Positions 48,501 to 61,700 are shown, numbered from the stretch's first letter. The stretch is DNA of 64,000 nt from Pyrocephalus nanus (GCA_038380795.1 CM076259.1:80077224-80141223), one strand, 5' to 3'. Notes: generated by a model from the letters alone, not told the origin. Numbers and translations: made by a program.

Positions 48501-49999
48501 CCAGGCATCAAAAGTATCTCTTCTTGGAAGTTTGCCTGGTTGGAATTTGAGGATGAAGTAATTTTCTTGAGTACCTCACACCTGGAAATCCAGCTCCCTC
48601 TTCTCTGGATATGCTGCTGAATAACTGGAATTCTCAGGCACTTCAGATGAATTCTGTCACTCTCATACAAAATCTGTTTTTTTTCTGAGAAACCTTGGGC
48701 CTACTCTGCCTGTGCCGTACAGTGAATCCTGTGTCTTCAGAAGGTTATGGCCACACCATGCAAAGCACCTGCAAAATCCTGCTTACGGATGGTCTCCTGT
48801 AAGCTTGAGAAGGAGAAAAAACCCAGGGAAAGGCTTTTGCTGGCAGCTGAACAGACTCCTGCCTCAGGTGTTGTTGACACTGAGCAAGGGCATGTGTGAT
48901 TTGAAAACTTGTATATTTCTTCCAACAATATGACTAGCTAGCTAAAATTTTTCTCTCAATTACAATTTGCATTACCATAAATAAGTATCATATTACATTT
49001 TAAAAACTTGTTTGTGTGGGTTTTTTCACCCCAACACAGTTAATTCTGTTCTTAGGGGTCTTCCTACAGCTTTGCTCAAGCTTTTGCTCATTGCCTTGCC
49101 TTGTCTGCACTGCCCTTCCCTCCCCATGGGTTTTTCCTAATGGTTTTTTTACAAGCGTATATTTACTTTTAATATACCTTGCCCTGTAACACATATAATG
49201 TAACATGATATGATAAAACAATAATAAAGGTGAATATTCTGATATCTGGCTAACAATATTTTTTAAAAACTGTAGTATATCTGCATACCTGTCAGAGAGT
49301 GCTGCTAACATGTTTTGTTCTCCCACATGAGTCTGACCTTCATGTGGAGGCTGAAGCCTCTTTTGGGCAACAATTGTCTCTCCTGGGCAGCACAAAGCCC
49401 AGGAAGAACTCTCAAAAGGAAATTGCTTACTATTACTAACAAAGGATCTGGCTGGGGCTTCCAGAATCTGTTTCTTATGGAAGAAGAGTAGATGTGTTTC
49501 TGTGAGAATCCTGTGCATGCTGCCTTCTTAAAATACTGCTTAAGAGAAGCTGGAAGCTTGTGCCAGGGTAATGATCATATATTGCCCTATTGTATGCATC
49601 TCCTTGTCTGATTCAGCTCACTGATCTGTAGACAGACCTTGTCTCAGACATGTTATGCTGTCCCTTTAGGCCACTGAGCTTGAAGCATTGGCAGCCTTTA
49701 AATGCCCTTCTCACCCCTGTCCTGAAGATGGGTGTTACTGGCTGCAGTCTCCAGAAAAGCTCATGTAAAGACCTCAGTTAATCCTTGCACCTGAGTGATA
49801 AAGTGATGTCCAATCAACCTTGCCCCTGCCTGAAAAAGCAGCTTAGTAAAATATTATTATTTGGATTTTAGCTTTGTTCCCCTGCAGTAGATAATTCTGT
49901 AATTCTATGCAAATGACAATCAAGCCATTTGAGCAGCACCATTAAAAGCTGGCACTTTATAGCACACAATATATTTGCTGTCCTTTTATTTTAGCTTTC
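45517..49999. other. non-coding AT-rich stretch
   Basis: No gene recognised. The longest open frame of the window (172 codons, minus strand, 49000-49518) lies here. It matches no family known to me; its middle part ends at a possible CAG|GTATGC donor. A segment at about 46577 has a strong minus-strand GTGAGC donor. Confidence 0.5.
48132..48152. repeat. poly-T tract, 21 bases
   Basis: A run of 21 T preceded by interrupted T/C sequence from about 48119. Confidence 0.95.
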
Positions 50000-52900
50000 C
50001 TCAGTATTTATTCTTTTTCTGTGTTACAGAATGCCTTGGTAGGTTATTTTAAATACAGCTTTTTAAAATTCTTATCTAATGCTTCTGGTTAGCATTCAGC
50101 ACTTTTATAGAGAATGTGAATTACACACTATGTGAACCAATAAAGATTTCTTCAAAACCTTAAGAAGAGCATTTTTAGAATCACTGGGGGATAATACAAT
50201 AAAATCCGGAATAAATACAAAATAGTGTTCCGGTGAGAATTGCTTATTACCAACCAAGAAGATTTTGCTGACTAACCCATGGGTGTAATGGCTGACAAAC
50301 TTTTCTTGAAATCTGTTGCTTCTGCCATTTTCTGCATGGCTGCAGAGTAAATCATAAACAATAAGCAGGGCACCTTGTTCAGTAAATCACTACAGCACTT
50401 CCCAAACACTGCAGTAAATGGACAAGAGAGGTTTGTGATATGTTGCTTTACATCCAGTGTTTGGATAACAGTCAATTAGATTTTACAGCACGGAGTTACA
50501 CTGAAGCTTTACCGCTCTGTTGGTACCAAATAGGGCACCAAATAGAGAAGGTGGTTGTTTTAACTGCTAGACAATAAAAGAAAAATACTATTATTACAGA
50601 TTTTTCCTCCCCATTTCTTTTAGAACTCAGCTGCATTATGATTTCTTGTCGGTTTTGAGATAATAGATGTCAACAGTGTCACACAAGGTACACACCACCT
50701 GCAAGGGAGACTGTTGGTTGGGCAGGCATGCTCATTATCAATGCTGTGATGGTCCTTGTCTGGTCTTGTCTGCTTCTGTCACATTGTTTTACACTTTTTA
50801 AAAAAAAAATTATATTTATTCTTTTCCAGAAATAATTTAAAAGTGTAATCCTGTGGTCTGTGCAAACTGGAAAGTAATTTTAGCTCATAGAACATATTTT
50901 GATATTTTCGGCAATGAAATCTGATGATATAGTTCAGAGTTTTAAGTTTGTGAGAGAGATGCAAAATGGTTGCAATATTTCTTAAGAGGACAGACCCCAG
51001 GTTTGCTGAGCATGTGGCAGTGTTTACAAAACAGCAGTAGGGAGAATAATGACTCATGTTCAGAGAGGGAATGTGAGCTTCATCCCTAGAAATAAGGGGG
51101 AAAAACGTGATCATTGATTAAGAAAAGAAGCAGAAAGAGCAGGGGAGAAAATTCCATTAGAAGCTCATATAGGGAAGGAAAGATGCCTATGGATGTCCTA
51201 GAGATGCTCTAGTAACAGGCCAATAAATGTACTACAGCACAGCACATATTTTTGGAGAAACAGTTTATCCAGGTTTTCTGGCAGATTATGTCTCTCTCTT
51301 TTTTGAGCAAGGTCTTATTTGGGTTTTTTACTGATCCTTCAGGAAGCTTTTCACATGTGAATATAATTTTTATGCTTGTCTTTATCCCTGGGTGTGCAGG
51401 TCCTTCCAGGCTGTTGGGTAGCAAGAAGCACATTATTTTAAGCAAGCTTCAGAAAATCAGGGAGATCCTATATACACTTTTCTAGGGAAGGCACGTTAAG
51501 AGAGATCTTGAGCCAGAATACAGGTGTCATTTTCATTATTTTTTAAGGGTGGGACAGTTCAAAACACACTGGCCTTTGTGGGCCATGACTGAAGGTAAAC
51601 CTACCTACAGTATCTCTGCTTTCTGCAGTTTTTGGTCTTGTCCCTGCTACTCAAGGAAAGTGGCTCTGCACATGCTGTGGAGAAAGCAGCATGGTCCTGG
51701 CTTCTGCTTTCACCTCTCTGCCAGTGTCTGACCACGAAGTGAAGTACATACTGAACTGTCTAAACTGTGAGATCCATGCCATCTGGGCTTAACCTCTCCT
51801 GCTACACTGCCATTGACAGGTCTGCCAGTGGGAGAAAGCCCAGAATCACCAGTACAAAGGATGCTTTGACAGGCTCCACGGAATTCCATGATTTAGAAGC
51901 CTAGGGGGTCAGGACTCCCCTTAGCTGGTCTTAAATGGGCTGCTAACAGACTGGAAGTCTCAAGAACTGCTGTTTTTCTGCCCTGAGTGGAAAGGACCTT
52001 TTAGAACTTAATAGGAGCTAAATTGCAGGGTCCTATAAAAATGAAATATGATCCTGTACACATTATCCTGTGAAGGCATACATAAATAGCTATTTGCATG
52101 CTGAAGTGTTTATAAGAAAGAAGTCTTGTACACAGCAGACTTTCACTTCTCTCCTTGAAATGGCAGAAGCTTAACACTGGTATAATAATTCCTGGTTAAA
52201 ACAAAATTATGGTAAAATTTACTGAAGAGCTTTTAATTTTCATTAATGTATTCACAAATTATTGTGAAGGATTGTTAAATTTAATGGATTGCTTTAAAAG
52301 AATACTTGTAATAAAAAGAATAAGAAAAAAATCTCTTGTCAGAAATATTACAGTTGATTTTATCATTATTATTTTTATTATTATTACCATCTTTTTTCTT
52401 AATGCTAGCTGGTTTAGTGACCTGCTTTGGTCTCTGTGTAGTACACTGAAGTCATCTGTTTGTCACAGAAGCCAAAGGAACACTTACATGATTTGAAATC
52501 AGGACTAGGTATTGTATTAGTAAAAAAGACAATAATGTTTTACTAAACAAGCTATTAAAAAAGCTTATTCAAACTTGTTTAGAAATGACTGTATTAGTGT
52601 TTATAAACAATTAACTTTTATATGTATTTTATTCTGTCATAATATGCGTTCACAGCAAGTGGCCAGAAAACTTTCTCTTTTTTTAACTCAATGGTGTTTA
52701 GAAACAACAGGTCAGGTGCTGCTCAGTTTACAGAGTGCTAAAAGCTGTTCAGCAGTTTACTCTGATATGGAGGGAAAGATTTCAACCTGTGAACAGTGCA
52801 AAACTCACCAAGCTGATCAGCATCTATAGAGCCTTTAGATAAAATAAGCAAGAAACACCATTTCTGATTTGAACTGCCCGGTGTTCTCTGCCTTTTGCTA

Positions 52901-54453
52901 CTATGGAGTTCCTCTCTGGCTGACACAACTGAGGTACTTTTCTCCTATTCTCTCATTGGTTTGTTAACTTCTTTTCTGACCTGAGAAATAATAGCTAATT
53001 TTTGTGATTTCTGGAGTCTTTTTTCTTCTTTACAGAGTTTTCTTTTTCCTTCACTCAGATATTCTCCTGACTAAGAAGTCAGTGTCACCTTCTTACCCTC
53101 CTTGATGCACTTTGGAAGTGGAATTTTATAACTAGAATTCTTAAAGATAATGTCTGTAAACAATGCATGGTTGTTTACAGAAACAGAGCTGCACTCTGTT
53201 TTTTATACCAATTTTTAATTTTTCTGATTTCACTAAGGTGTGATGGTCTTGATTATATTAGTGTCAAACAAGAATTTCTCCAAGGAAGTTCCTTTAACAG
53301 AATTAATTTGGACCTACACTATCTATTAGAGTTCAGGATTCCTATTCTGTGTCTTTACAGATGAAAGCAGTAAGAAATCAATAATATTTTTAAGATAAAT
53401 ACGCTTACAAAGAAAGAAATTCTTGCCTCCTATTTATAGTTCTGTTCTCTTTAGACATTAAACTATGACAGAAATAGTGAAAAAGAATGAGGAATATTTG
53501 AAATTTTAATTAGAAGAAGTGTTACCAGAAATCAGTATATTTTTCAGCTTAGGCTATTAGCCTTTCAAATATCTGTAGAGAAATGGGATCAAATAGTTCT
53601 GTAACCACACTTCATAATTCCATTATAATATTAGTTAAACCTCTAACAGTTTGTAACACTACAGAAAGTTAATAGGAAAGCTACTTTTAAAAATGTCACT
53701 CTTATCTTGCTCAAAACAGAGGTTTTTCATAAACAGGGGAGCTAGTTACATTAACTTAAGACTTATTGCAATTAAGCACTTTACACAAAAAGATTTGCCA
53801 ATGAATCATCACAAAGATCCAGAAATAGAAATGGAGCTCTGTAGCACCTTTTTTGCCTCCTAAAAAGGAGGACAAGCTGTGTCAGTGCAAAGCCCTGGCT
53901 GGCAGACTGCAGCTGCTCCATCCCTCAGGTTTGGTTCACACATGCCCTGCTGAACTGAACTCCCCCAGCTTTCCCATTTAAGATGCTTTGGTTTGGTTTT
54001 CAGTGCTAACACAGAGTGTTAGCAATATCCTTTCTGGAGAGGCTATGCTGAATGTTGCCACCCCACTGTGTGCCAAATGCACTCCAAGCCTTCAGGAGGA
54101 CAGTGTCTGACATGATGGCTGGTCTCCCAGAGAGCTTCATGCTATGTGTGTGCTGAGCTGCTCATCCCAAGGAACTGGTTACATCTGTTGTAAAGTTACA
54201 CTCCTGAGCTGCTACCCAGTGAAGATGTAGTGTCCTCAGCACCATTTGATTCTATAAACTTCTTCTCTTTTATTGTTTGATATTGCTTGCTTAATATAGA
54301 CATAGCTTTAATTTCATACTATTAGTTTGCCAATACATTTTGAAAGCATTTAATTAGGCCCAAAGTGGAAACTTCAGCCTTGTTGACTTGCAGTAGGATC
54401 CAGTGCTCTTAATACATTTATTGTCCTTCCCAAACAATTAAAAATTTACATAC
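50000..54453. other. non-coding AT-rich stretch
   Basis: No gene recognised. Short ATT-rich runs near 52366-52386. A GC-richer block at about 53870-54240 has no recognised repeat or protein. Confidence 0.55.
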
Positions 54454-54479
54454 CTTTATTAAGCCTCTGAATAGGGAAA
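54454..54479 (-). other. candidate 26-base micro-exon, minus strand
   Basis: On the minus strand a textbook acceptor (ATTCCTCTCTTTTGCCACAG) precedes 26 bases followed by a GTATGT donor. Two frames are open. The segment is far too short for its content to be informative, so it is listed only for the quality of both splice sites. Confidence 0.12.
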
Positions 54480-56032
54480 CTGTGGCAAAAGAGAGGAATA
54501 TGTTAAGAGACTTCTATTGGCATTAACATGCAGTCCCATAAGATGAATCTCAGTAGCTGCTTAGTGGTCTGAAGCAATCGGTCTCAAGCAATATGCAACG
54601 TGAAGTGAAAAGAGAATCTAAAATACCATTCCACTTCAATGGAAAATTAATCTGGTCATAAGAATTAATGCTGAAGTTAGCAATACTAATCTTAGGAGAA
54701 ATGTCACAGAAATTTCAATAAGCATAATAGCATTCTGGGTTTCTGTCTCACCAGAAGAGGTACTAGTGCTGCAAAAATAACCCAGTGATCTTGAGGAGAT
54801 CCAACTGAGGGATCCCATTGTCCTTGCCTAAATCTAGCTCACTTTAGCTGTAAAAGCTCAGAGAACACCAGGACAGGTGGCTTGGGTACACAGATGGGTG
54901 TATTTACATGTACACTGTGAGTTTTCTTCCAGACAAGAGGCAAAGTTACAGGATCAGTTACACATTTCAGATATATTCAGGGAAGGACAATAGACAGATG
55001 GGTAGCAGCCTGAACTTACTGGGGAAAAAAAGCAAAAATCCTCTTGACTTAACTGAAACCAGGATTTAGATAAACTTCATAGTGATTTCTACCCATATTT
55101 AGAAAACCATCATTTTCCCTCCTAAACACTGGCTTATTAAACAAAGCTTCCTTTGACTTCTTTGCATCGTGATTTGGCCATACAGTTTTGCTAATTTGGG
55201 TGATTCCTATTTTAACTGTCTGAGTTATTCCTTTGAACTTCACCTGTCTATCTTTATTAGACATAATTGGCAAGTGTACAATAAACAGGATGCATAAAAG
55301 CTGATACTTTAATTCGGTAGTCCATAATTAAATTAAGCTACATCCTACTCTGAAAAAAATTGATTATGCAGCAGATGGCAATTTCTGTGTGGGCTATACT
55401 ATTACATAAGATGCAATAGCATCTGAGCATGTAAAGTCTGCCACCTGTAGCTGATTGGGAAGTGTTTTTCCTTTCCTTTTTATTTCCACCCTGCTTTTAT
55501 TTTTGTTTGTTTGTTTGTTTTTTGATTTCTCCGTTTTTTTTCTTTTACCATTTCTTTCTTCTTCAAGCCCTATTGTTATAATGGCAGATTGACAAGAAAC
55601 AGACATAATTTCATATTACAGTTATGAAAAATAAAACATTTTGATCGTACATTGTGATGCTATTCTAATATGCTAAAGTATACCTCCTATATAAGCAAAA
55701 TTTAAAGAAGATAGGCTGAGTGCATTTTAAATTCTAATATTTTTTATTGAAACTCTAAAGAAACACCACTGAAACTACAATGTTAAGTAGATTTTTATAC
55801 CTAGAAAGAATAATGAGCCTATTTCTCATTTTGATCCTATTTCTTGACCACAGACTGCAGAATTTAGAAGCAGAAGCTAAAACGAGGATAGAGTTGAAAA
55901 GGCGGAAAAAAGGGGGAGGAACAAGAGACTGAGCCTTTATGTTCTAACACAATAAGTTTGTGGATCTGCAGTATTTTTAGTGTTCCTGCTAAATTTTTAG
56001 TCATATCTGGCAAATACGTAACAATCCCTCCC
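54480..56032. other. non-coding AT-rich stretch
   Basis: Nothing recognised except a short TTTG run at 55502-55520. Confidence 0.55.
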
Positions 56033-56058
56033 TTTTTTTTTTTTTTTTTTTTTTTTTT
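56033..56058. repeat. poly-T tract, 26 bases
   Basis: An unbroken run of 26 T, shortly upstream of the putative retrotransposon remnant at 56167-56450. Confidence 0.95.
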
Positions 56059-56166
56059 GTCCTTACATCAACACCCTCTAAATTTTACTGATCCTTCTTA
56101 AATATGTTTCTCAGCTTTGGGTTTTCTTTTTCATTTCCAGTACTAAACCACATCACAAGGCTCTGA

Positions 56167-56450
56167 TTGCCTCCCATCTTAATTGCTGCAGTCTCCCCTT
56201 CCCTTGACAAAAGCAGTCTTGCCACATCACTATATCGAAGATCTCTCTCTGGGTCTGTTGACCATGCAGCCCCTCTCTTTGATTCCCTCCACATGCTTTC
56301 TCTTCTGTATATCAAATATAAGCTTCTTGTCTTCACTTCCAAGGATTTTTATGGTCTATTCCCACTGTCATCTTATTGTAACAGACTGAACAACCACATA
56401 GGTGGAAAACCTGCCAAGCAGCTGGCTCCAATTAGCCACCTATCTTTTTA
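56167..56450 (+). mobile_element. possible non-LTR retrotransposon C-terminal remnant (L2-like)
   Basis: The plus-strand frame, open from 56167 to 56448, includes SLHMLSLLYIKYKLLVFTSK followed by DFYGL. This follows the conserved C-terminal block of many non-LTR reverse transcriptases of the L2 and related clades (D-H-x-x-P-x-x-x-SLHWLPV-x-x-x-I-x-YK-x-L-x-x-T-x-KAL-x-GL, family knowledge). DHAAPLF stands in the expected place just before it. Upstream, in a neighbouring frame, SHLNCCSLP resembles the LDYCNSL stretch. Divergence is high and the clade is uncertain. Confidence 0.4.
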
Positions 56451-58535
56451 AGAGCTGGTGGGAGCAAGGGGGAATTGAAGTGCCCTATAATCAGACCCAG
56501 CTCTTTCTGAGAAGCCCTCCTGTGGTGAAGAGGGGTAGATGTTGAAGGCGAATCAAAGGGAAAACAGCCCAGGGAAAGGAAGAAGGATGAAAGGCAACGT
56601 CTCAGTGAAGAAATAAAAAAAAAAAAAAAAAGAACTGGAGCTGAAAGTAATTGGGGACCCACCAATTCTACAGCAGAGTGCACTGGAATGCAGCAATGAA
56701 ACCCAGATGGAAGTACTTGAGAACTGTTTGCCACAGGTCTCCTCCCATGGCATGGCTGATACTATGTTCTAATGGTCTTGGTCTGTCTTGAGAGCTGGGT
56801 GTGACGCTGCTGGCGAGAGCACTGCCCATGTCTGATTGGCAGTCTGACTGAAAACCTACTGCATATGTGCAAGTCAGTGACAATTACAGGCTTTGTATCT
56901 CTTGGGTACCTCTTGGAACACAAAGTATAAACAAATCTGGTCTAAGGATTACAAAGACTGAACACCTGGTCTGAGTGCCCACTTATCTTCCATAGCAACC
57001 CATGCAGGATGAAATCTACTGTGCTGAGGAGTACCTGCCCTCAGATATCAAGTTCTTTTTCTCTCATCATGACAAACTCTGTAAAGAAATTTCAAGTGTG
57101 CTTACAGATAATCCTTGATTGGGCCATTTACCCTTACAAAGGCCATGAAGCCTTAGTTTAGTTAAACTATGTTATCAAAGTTTTTTTTAGTGGAATATAT
57201 TAATAACTTGGGATTTATGGCTTAACATCCCACCCTTTCACTCTTGCAAGGATTCTCAAGGATGCCTTTAATCAAAGTTCTCACTCTGTAAGTCCTTGTA
57301 ATAAATCTTCCGTCTCACTTGGTAGATGTTTCATTCTCTTGCACCTTGTGTTCAGTATTTAATTATCTTTTGTTGTTAAAGGACATGAATAAAGACAAAA
57401 GCGGAAAGCATGTCTCACTGAATCCTTCCACTGTGAAAGTCTTTTCATACCAAGTTGTCTGAAGTCATTCAAACTCTTCTACCATTTCTAGTATATTATT
57501 AGTAGAGGGTGACACTAAATATTGGTTTTTTGCTTTTGCACAAAAGGAAGGAAGAGCATTCACATAAAAGCTCCTTTTCTAGGCTGGACTTAAAATTTTA
57601 GCAAATTAATCTACATTGCCACAAGGGTGAATTTTTCCACTGATCTTAGCACTTGTGTATCCTTCAGCCAGACATTTGAAACCTTCAAACATTGCTAGGT
57701 TTCCAGATCTCTCAACCTTTCTTCTGTACTACCAAATATGAAATAAACCTTTATAATGTTAATTTTAGAAGTTGGAGGATATTTTAAAACATTACTATGA
57801 AAAGAAATGCCATCTGTAAAAAATATAAGGCTGTTCATCTATCACTATCCCTGATACTCTATCAAGTATGTCTCTTTAACCTTAATTGTTCTACACTGAA
57901 GCATTCAATTTCTTGTTCGCTGTTCTTGCAGTTCTTTTGTCTTTGCTTTAAAATCGAATTTCTTTTTAACATCAAAATTACATGAAATGCAGTTGTGAAA
58001 GATATGGTGGTAAAGTTTTCAAATGTGGATGGAAAGTCAATGTATTTTGCCTGAGAGCAGTGTTCTCTGTTTTTAATTTTTCCGAACAGAAATTTTTAGC
58101 AGCTTTATCAAATATTTACAATGTGCTATATTTATTATTTATATAATGGCTTTAATAAATGAAATGTAGATCATACTTAATCACGATGTCAAAAAATGAC
58201 AAGAACTGAAAAACTCCTATATGGTGAATTATTTGACCTTTTGTAATTAGAGAAGGAAGCACAACACAGGTGTCTTCCTGTAGTTAGAAATAATACTCCT
58301 GAGAAAGTATCTACATTGCAAGTTAAAATGTGTTTCTACTCAAAAGCCGTTCAAGTAAAGTGGAAACACAGCTTCACAACGCAGTCCTTATTTGGAGTAT
58401 AGTTTGGTGTTTATAATTGCTAACACAAAAAACGATGGGCCCTGTTGAGTTTGATGCTGGTATAGACAATATAATTGGCCTCGTTAAGGTTTGGCTAATA
58501 GGAGAGATAAAAGCTAAATGCACAGCTTAACTTAC
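56451..58535. other. non-coding stretch
   Basis: No gene recognised. A run of 17 A lies at 56615-56631 inside a slightly purine-rich segment. The remainder is AT-rich unique sequence. Confidence 0.55.
56615..56631. repeat. poly-A tract, 17 bases
   Basis: A run of 17 A following GAAGAAAT. Confidence 0.95.
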
Positions 58536-58585
58536 CTGTCAGGTTGTGGTACTGATGAATATCTTTGTTAGGATCAAAGTGAAAA
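58536..58585 (-). other. candidate internal coding exon, minus strand
   Basis: On the minus strand the acceptor TCCTTCATTTTCTCCTAG precedes a 50-base segment that ends at CTGACAG|GTAAGTT, matching the donor consensus. The segment has one open frame (one base, 16 codons FHFDPNKDIHQYHNLT, one base); the other two frames contain stops. The peptide is unlike low-complexity noise but is not recognised. Splice-site quality is among the best in the window. Confidence 0.25.
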
Positions 58586-58698
58586 CTAGGAGAAAATGAA
58601 GGACTAGAATGGTACTGACTGCTTAAAAATGATCAGCTATCAACAACTAGCAAGGCTGTTTTTCTGTTGCCCTTTCTGAGCTCATTATTTTACTGGGG

Positions 58699-58789
58699 TT
58701 TTTTTTGTTTTGTTTTGTTTTTTTTTTTTTTTTTGTTGTTGTTTTGTTTTGTTTTGTTTTTGTTTGTTTGTTTTTTTTGGTTTTTTTTT
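58699..58789. repeat. T-rich (TTTTG)n low-complexity tract
   Basis: About 90 bases of T runs interrupted by single or paired G (TTTTG, TTTG and TTG units). Confidence 0.95.
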
Positions 58790-61700
58790 CCAACCATCAA
58801 GAAGCTATGAACTTCCTGCTAGCCTCAAATGATCTTTATTTTGGATGGTGCTTACTTCCTGATTCATGCATTATGTCTTAGCTATCAAAACACAACATTT
58901 CTTTTGGTGAGCAAGATACTTATACGTTTACACAGGATTTTAAAGTAAAAATAGTATTTTGGATATCTGACTGCATTTTGACTACAGTTTTTTCAGAGAT
59001 GTTACAGCTCCAACCTGTTTAACCCTTCTGCACAAAACATCTGGTCCATCTCTTCAGCCATTTTATCTGTACTTCTCTGTGCCCTTTCTGACAACATCTG
59101 TACTCTCACAGATGTGGAAACTGAAGCTGTCCTCAATAACAGTTAACAACTCATTTAATCTTCAGTTCTTAACTCTTGATGTAATCTTCGATACAGAATC
59201 TTGGTATTTTAAACTATGGATTTTCTTGAGTATGACTGGTGTAATATGTTATGTTAATGATTAGGTCACTTAAAGCAGTGCTTTAGAAACAGTAATTTTT
59301 ATTAAAGGCTGCATTCTTCTTTGACCAGCAAGGTGCCCTACAAGCTGAACACAGGGAAACTTAGTACTGATGCACTTAGACCTGGCCTCAGAGCCTGGGT
59401 CCCAGGCTGCAAACCTTAAGTAGATGACTGTGAACCTCTGCAATACCTAAGAAGATGTGGATTCCTTGTGGATTCCTCTAAACTAGATTTAAAATAGTGA
59501 GCATGCTGACACTTCAGCAGCAGTGGGTACAAGTGAAGTTCAGTCTCATCTGTATTTCAGACAGTATTTTAGTTCAACAAATGGGAGAGAGATGGCCCCG
59601 ATGTTTCAGTCTCTATGCTCTGGTCTCACGGGTGGAACAGAGCAGAACAGTGGAGACTTGTAAAAGCAGGGCACCAGATGTTGAGCCTCTCTCTGCTGCC
59701 AGTCCTCAGAAGGCTTCCATATGAATGCTGCTGGATGCAGAGTAGCGTGAGAGAAAGGAGGTTATTTCTCCTCTTTGCTAGGTAATAAAATGCGTAAGTA
59801 GCATGCCAAACATACCCTTTCTCCTTCTGGAGTTGCAGAGGCTTTGATCATTCACAAAATCTCCCTATTCACTTTTCCCTCCTCCTCTCTCCTAAATGTT
59901 TTGAAAGCCTTGTCATGACTAGTATAGAAAATGAGGCATAGATTAGATTAAATGTTTCCATCTGGAGTGAACGCATCTGTAAATTAGTGGACTCAAAGAA
60001 ACGAGTTAAATGCACATAAAAATAAAGTCCTCCTGAAGCAAAGCACTGCTAATGACATGACATTTAGTTATGTGTTCATAGACAGACTCTAACAAGTGTC
60101 AGTGGTGCAGCATTTGGCTTTGCTGCAAAGTGTGAAGTACCTGCTTGCAGAAGATATAGGTTACCGAAGGGCAACCGTTCTTTTCAATCTCTGTATAATT
60201 GCTGTTATTAATTTCAAAGCTGACATTTTATGGTGGACTTACATGTGACATATGAATTATTGTGTGTTTACATAACCTGCATGGTTTAAAAAGTGATATT
60301 TAAGTGCTAGACTCATAACACTGCCCTAAAAGAAACCAAAACCAAAATCAAAAACTCAGCAAAAAAACCTCACAAGAAACTAATGTGTTTTGCCCTTTTT
60401 TTCTTAAAAAACTATAAATTTATATATATTTTTGTTTGCAAAGAAGCACACATACACAAAATCACACAGAGAGTGTTTGCTTGAGCTGGAGACCATGACA
60501 AATAACTGAAGACTATCTAATGAATTCATAGGTCATGATTATAACTTGCTAGATACTGTCTGACAAAAAATTTTCAATAGGAAACCTTACTTTAGCACTA
60601 GGAACCAAATCAGTCACAGAGGAGACAGATTTTTGCATTTTTAATGGTATATTCATATTAAAAATGTTAGTGCTGCACATTCAACATTTACAGAAGAACC
60701 AGCATCAGGATTTCTATAATTAAATTAACTTTGCTTTTGAAAATTAAACTGTAAATACATACATAGAAATAAAAAAAAGACAGGAGAGTGAACAGTGAAA
60801 ATTTAAACAAAATATTAAATTCTAGGAGATTAATCTATAAAAATGTGAAGATGTTTTTCTCTGTTTAGTGAACCAAAGTGATTCACTGAAGAATCAGATG
60901 ATTTTCTGACCCTGCAGACTGAAAGGTGCGAAAGCAGGAAGGCTTTATTCTGCTAGAAATGAGTTTTTAGGTCTGCTCGGTTATCTGCAGATACATCACC
61001 CTAGATGATGCCTTCACACGTGTTCTCATTTCCTAAATGTCCAGGTCTGGAAAGCAGAGCTTTGACCCATCGTGTCCATTGGCATGGGTATTTTTTTGTG
61101 CTTGAACAAATGTCACAACCGAGGCCGTCTGTGCTTAAAAAAATTGTATGTAGACATATGGAGGATATTCTGAGAGGAATTTTCAATTACATAAAGAATG
61201 CTGTTAGTGGTCTGCTAACATCTGGTCTTTTGGTCACTGTTGTCATTTCAGCAAGAAGGCATCTGACGGATGGTACACTTTCAGGGCACATGGCAGATCT
61301 AGCTCATCTCTGCTGGGAGGAAGCTATCTAGCTCCCCTCAGTCTCATCCCCCTCAACTTATCCCTGTGTACCTGTGTGTCAATCTGAGCTGGTTCAGGCA
61401 TCAGGCCCCTGAGCAGATTCAACTCACCTACCTGGCAGAAAAAGAACTTGGGTGGTTAAAAGCCCCAAACCCTAGTTTTTCTGTGGTGTTAGTGGCTATA
61501 ATCAACTGATCCAAATCTGAGAAGCACAGGTGAAAAGGATCCATCTGAAAGTGGGTCTGGGAGAGGAAGCAAGGGAGGAGGGAGTGGAGTCTTTCCTTGT
61601 GGCAAGAGGACAGAATCAGATTGGGTCAACTGGAACATTACATACTGGGTCTGTGAGGTTGCTAAAGTGGCCTGGTACTTTGATGCCATGGACAGAAATT

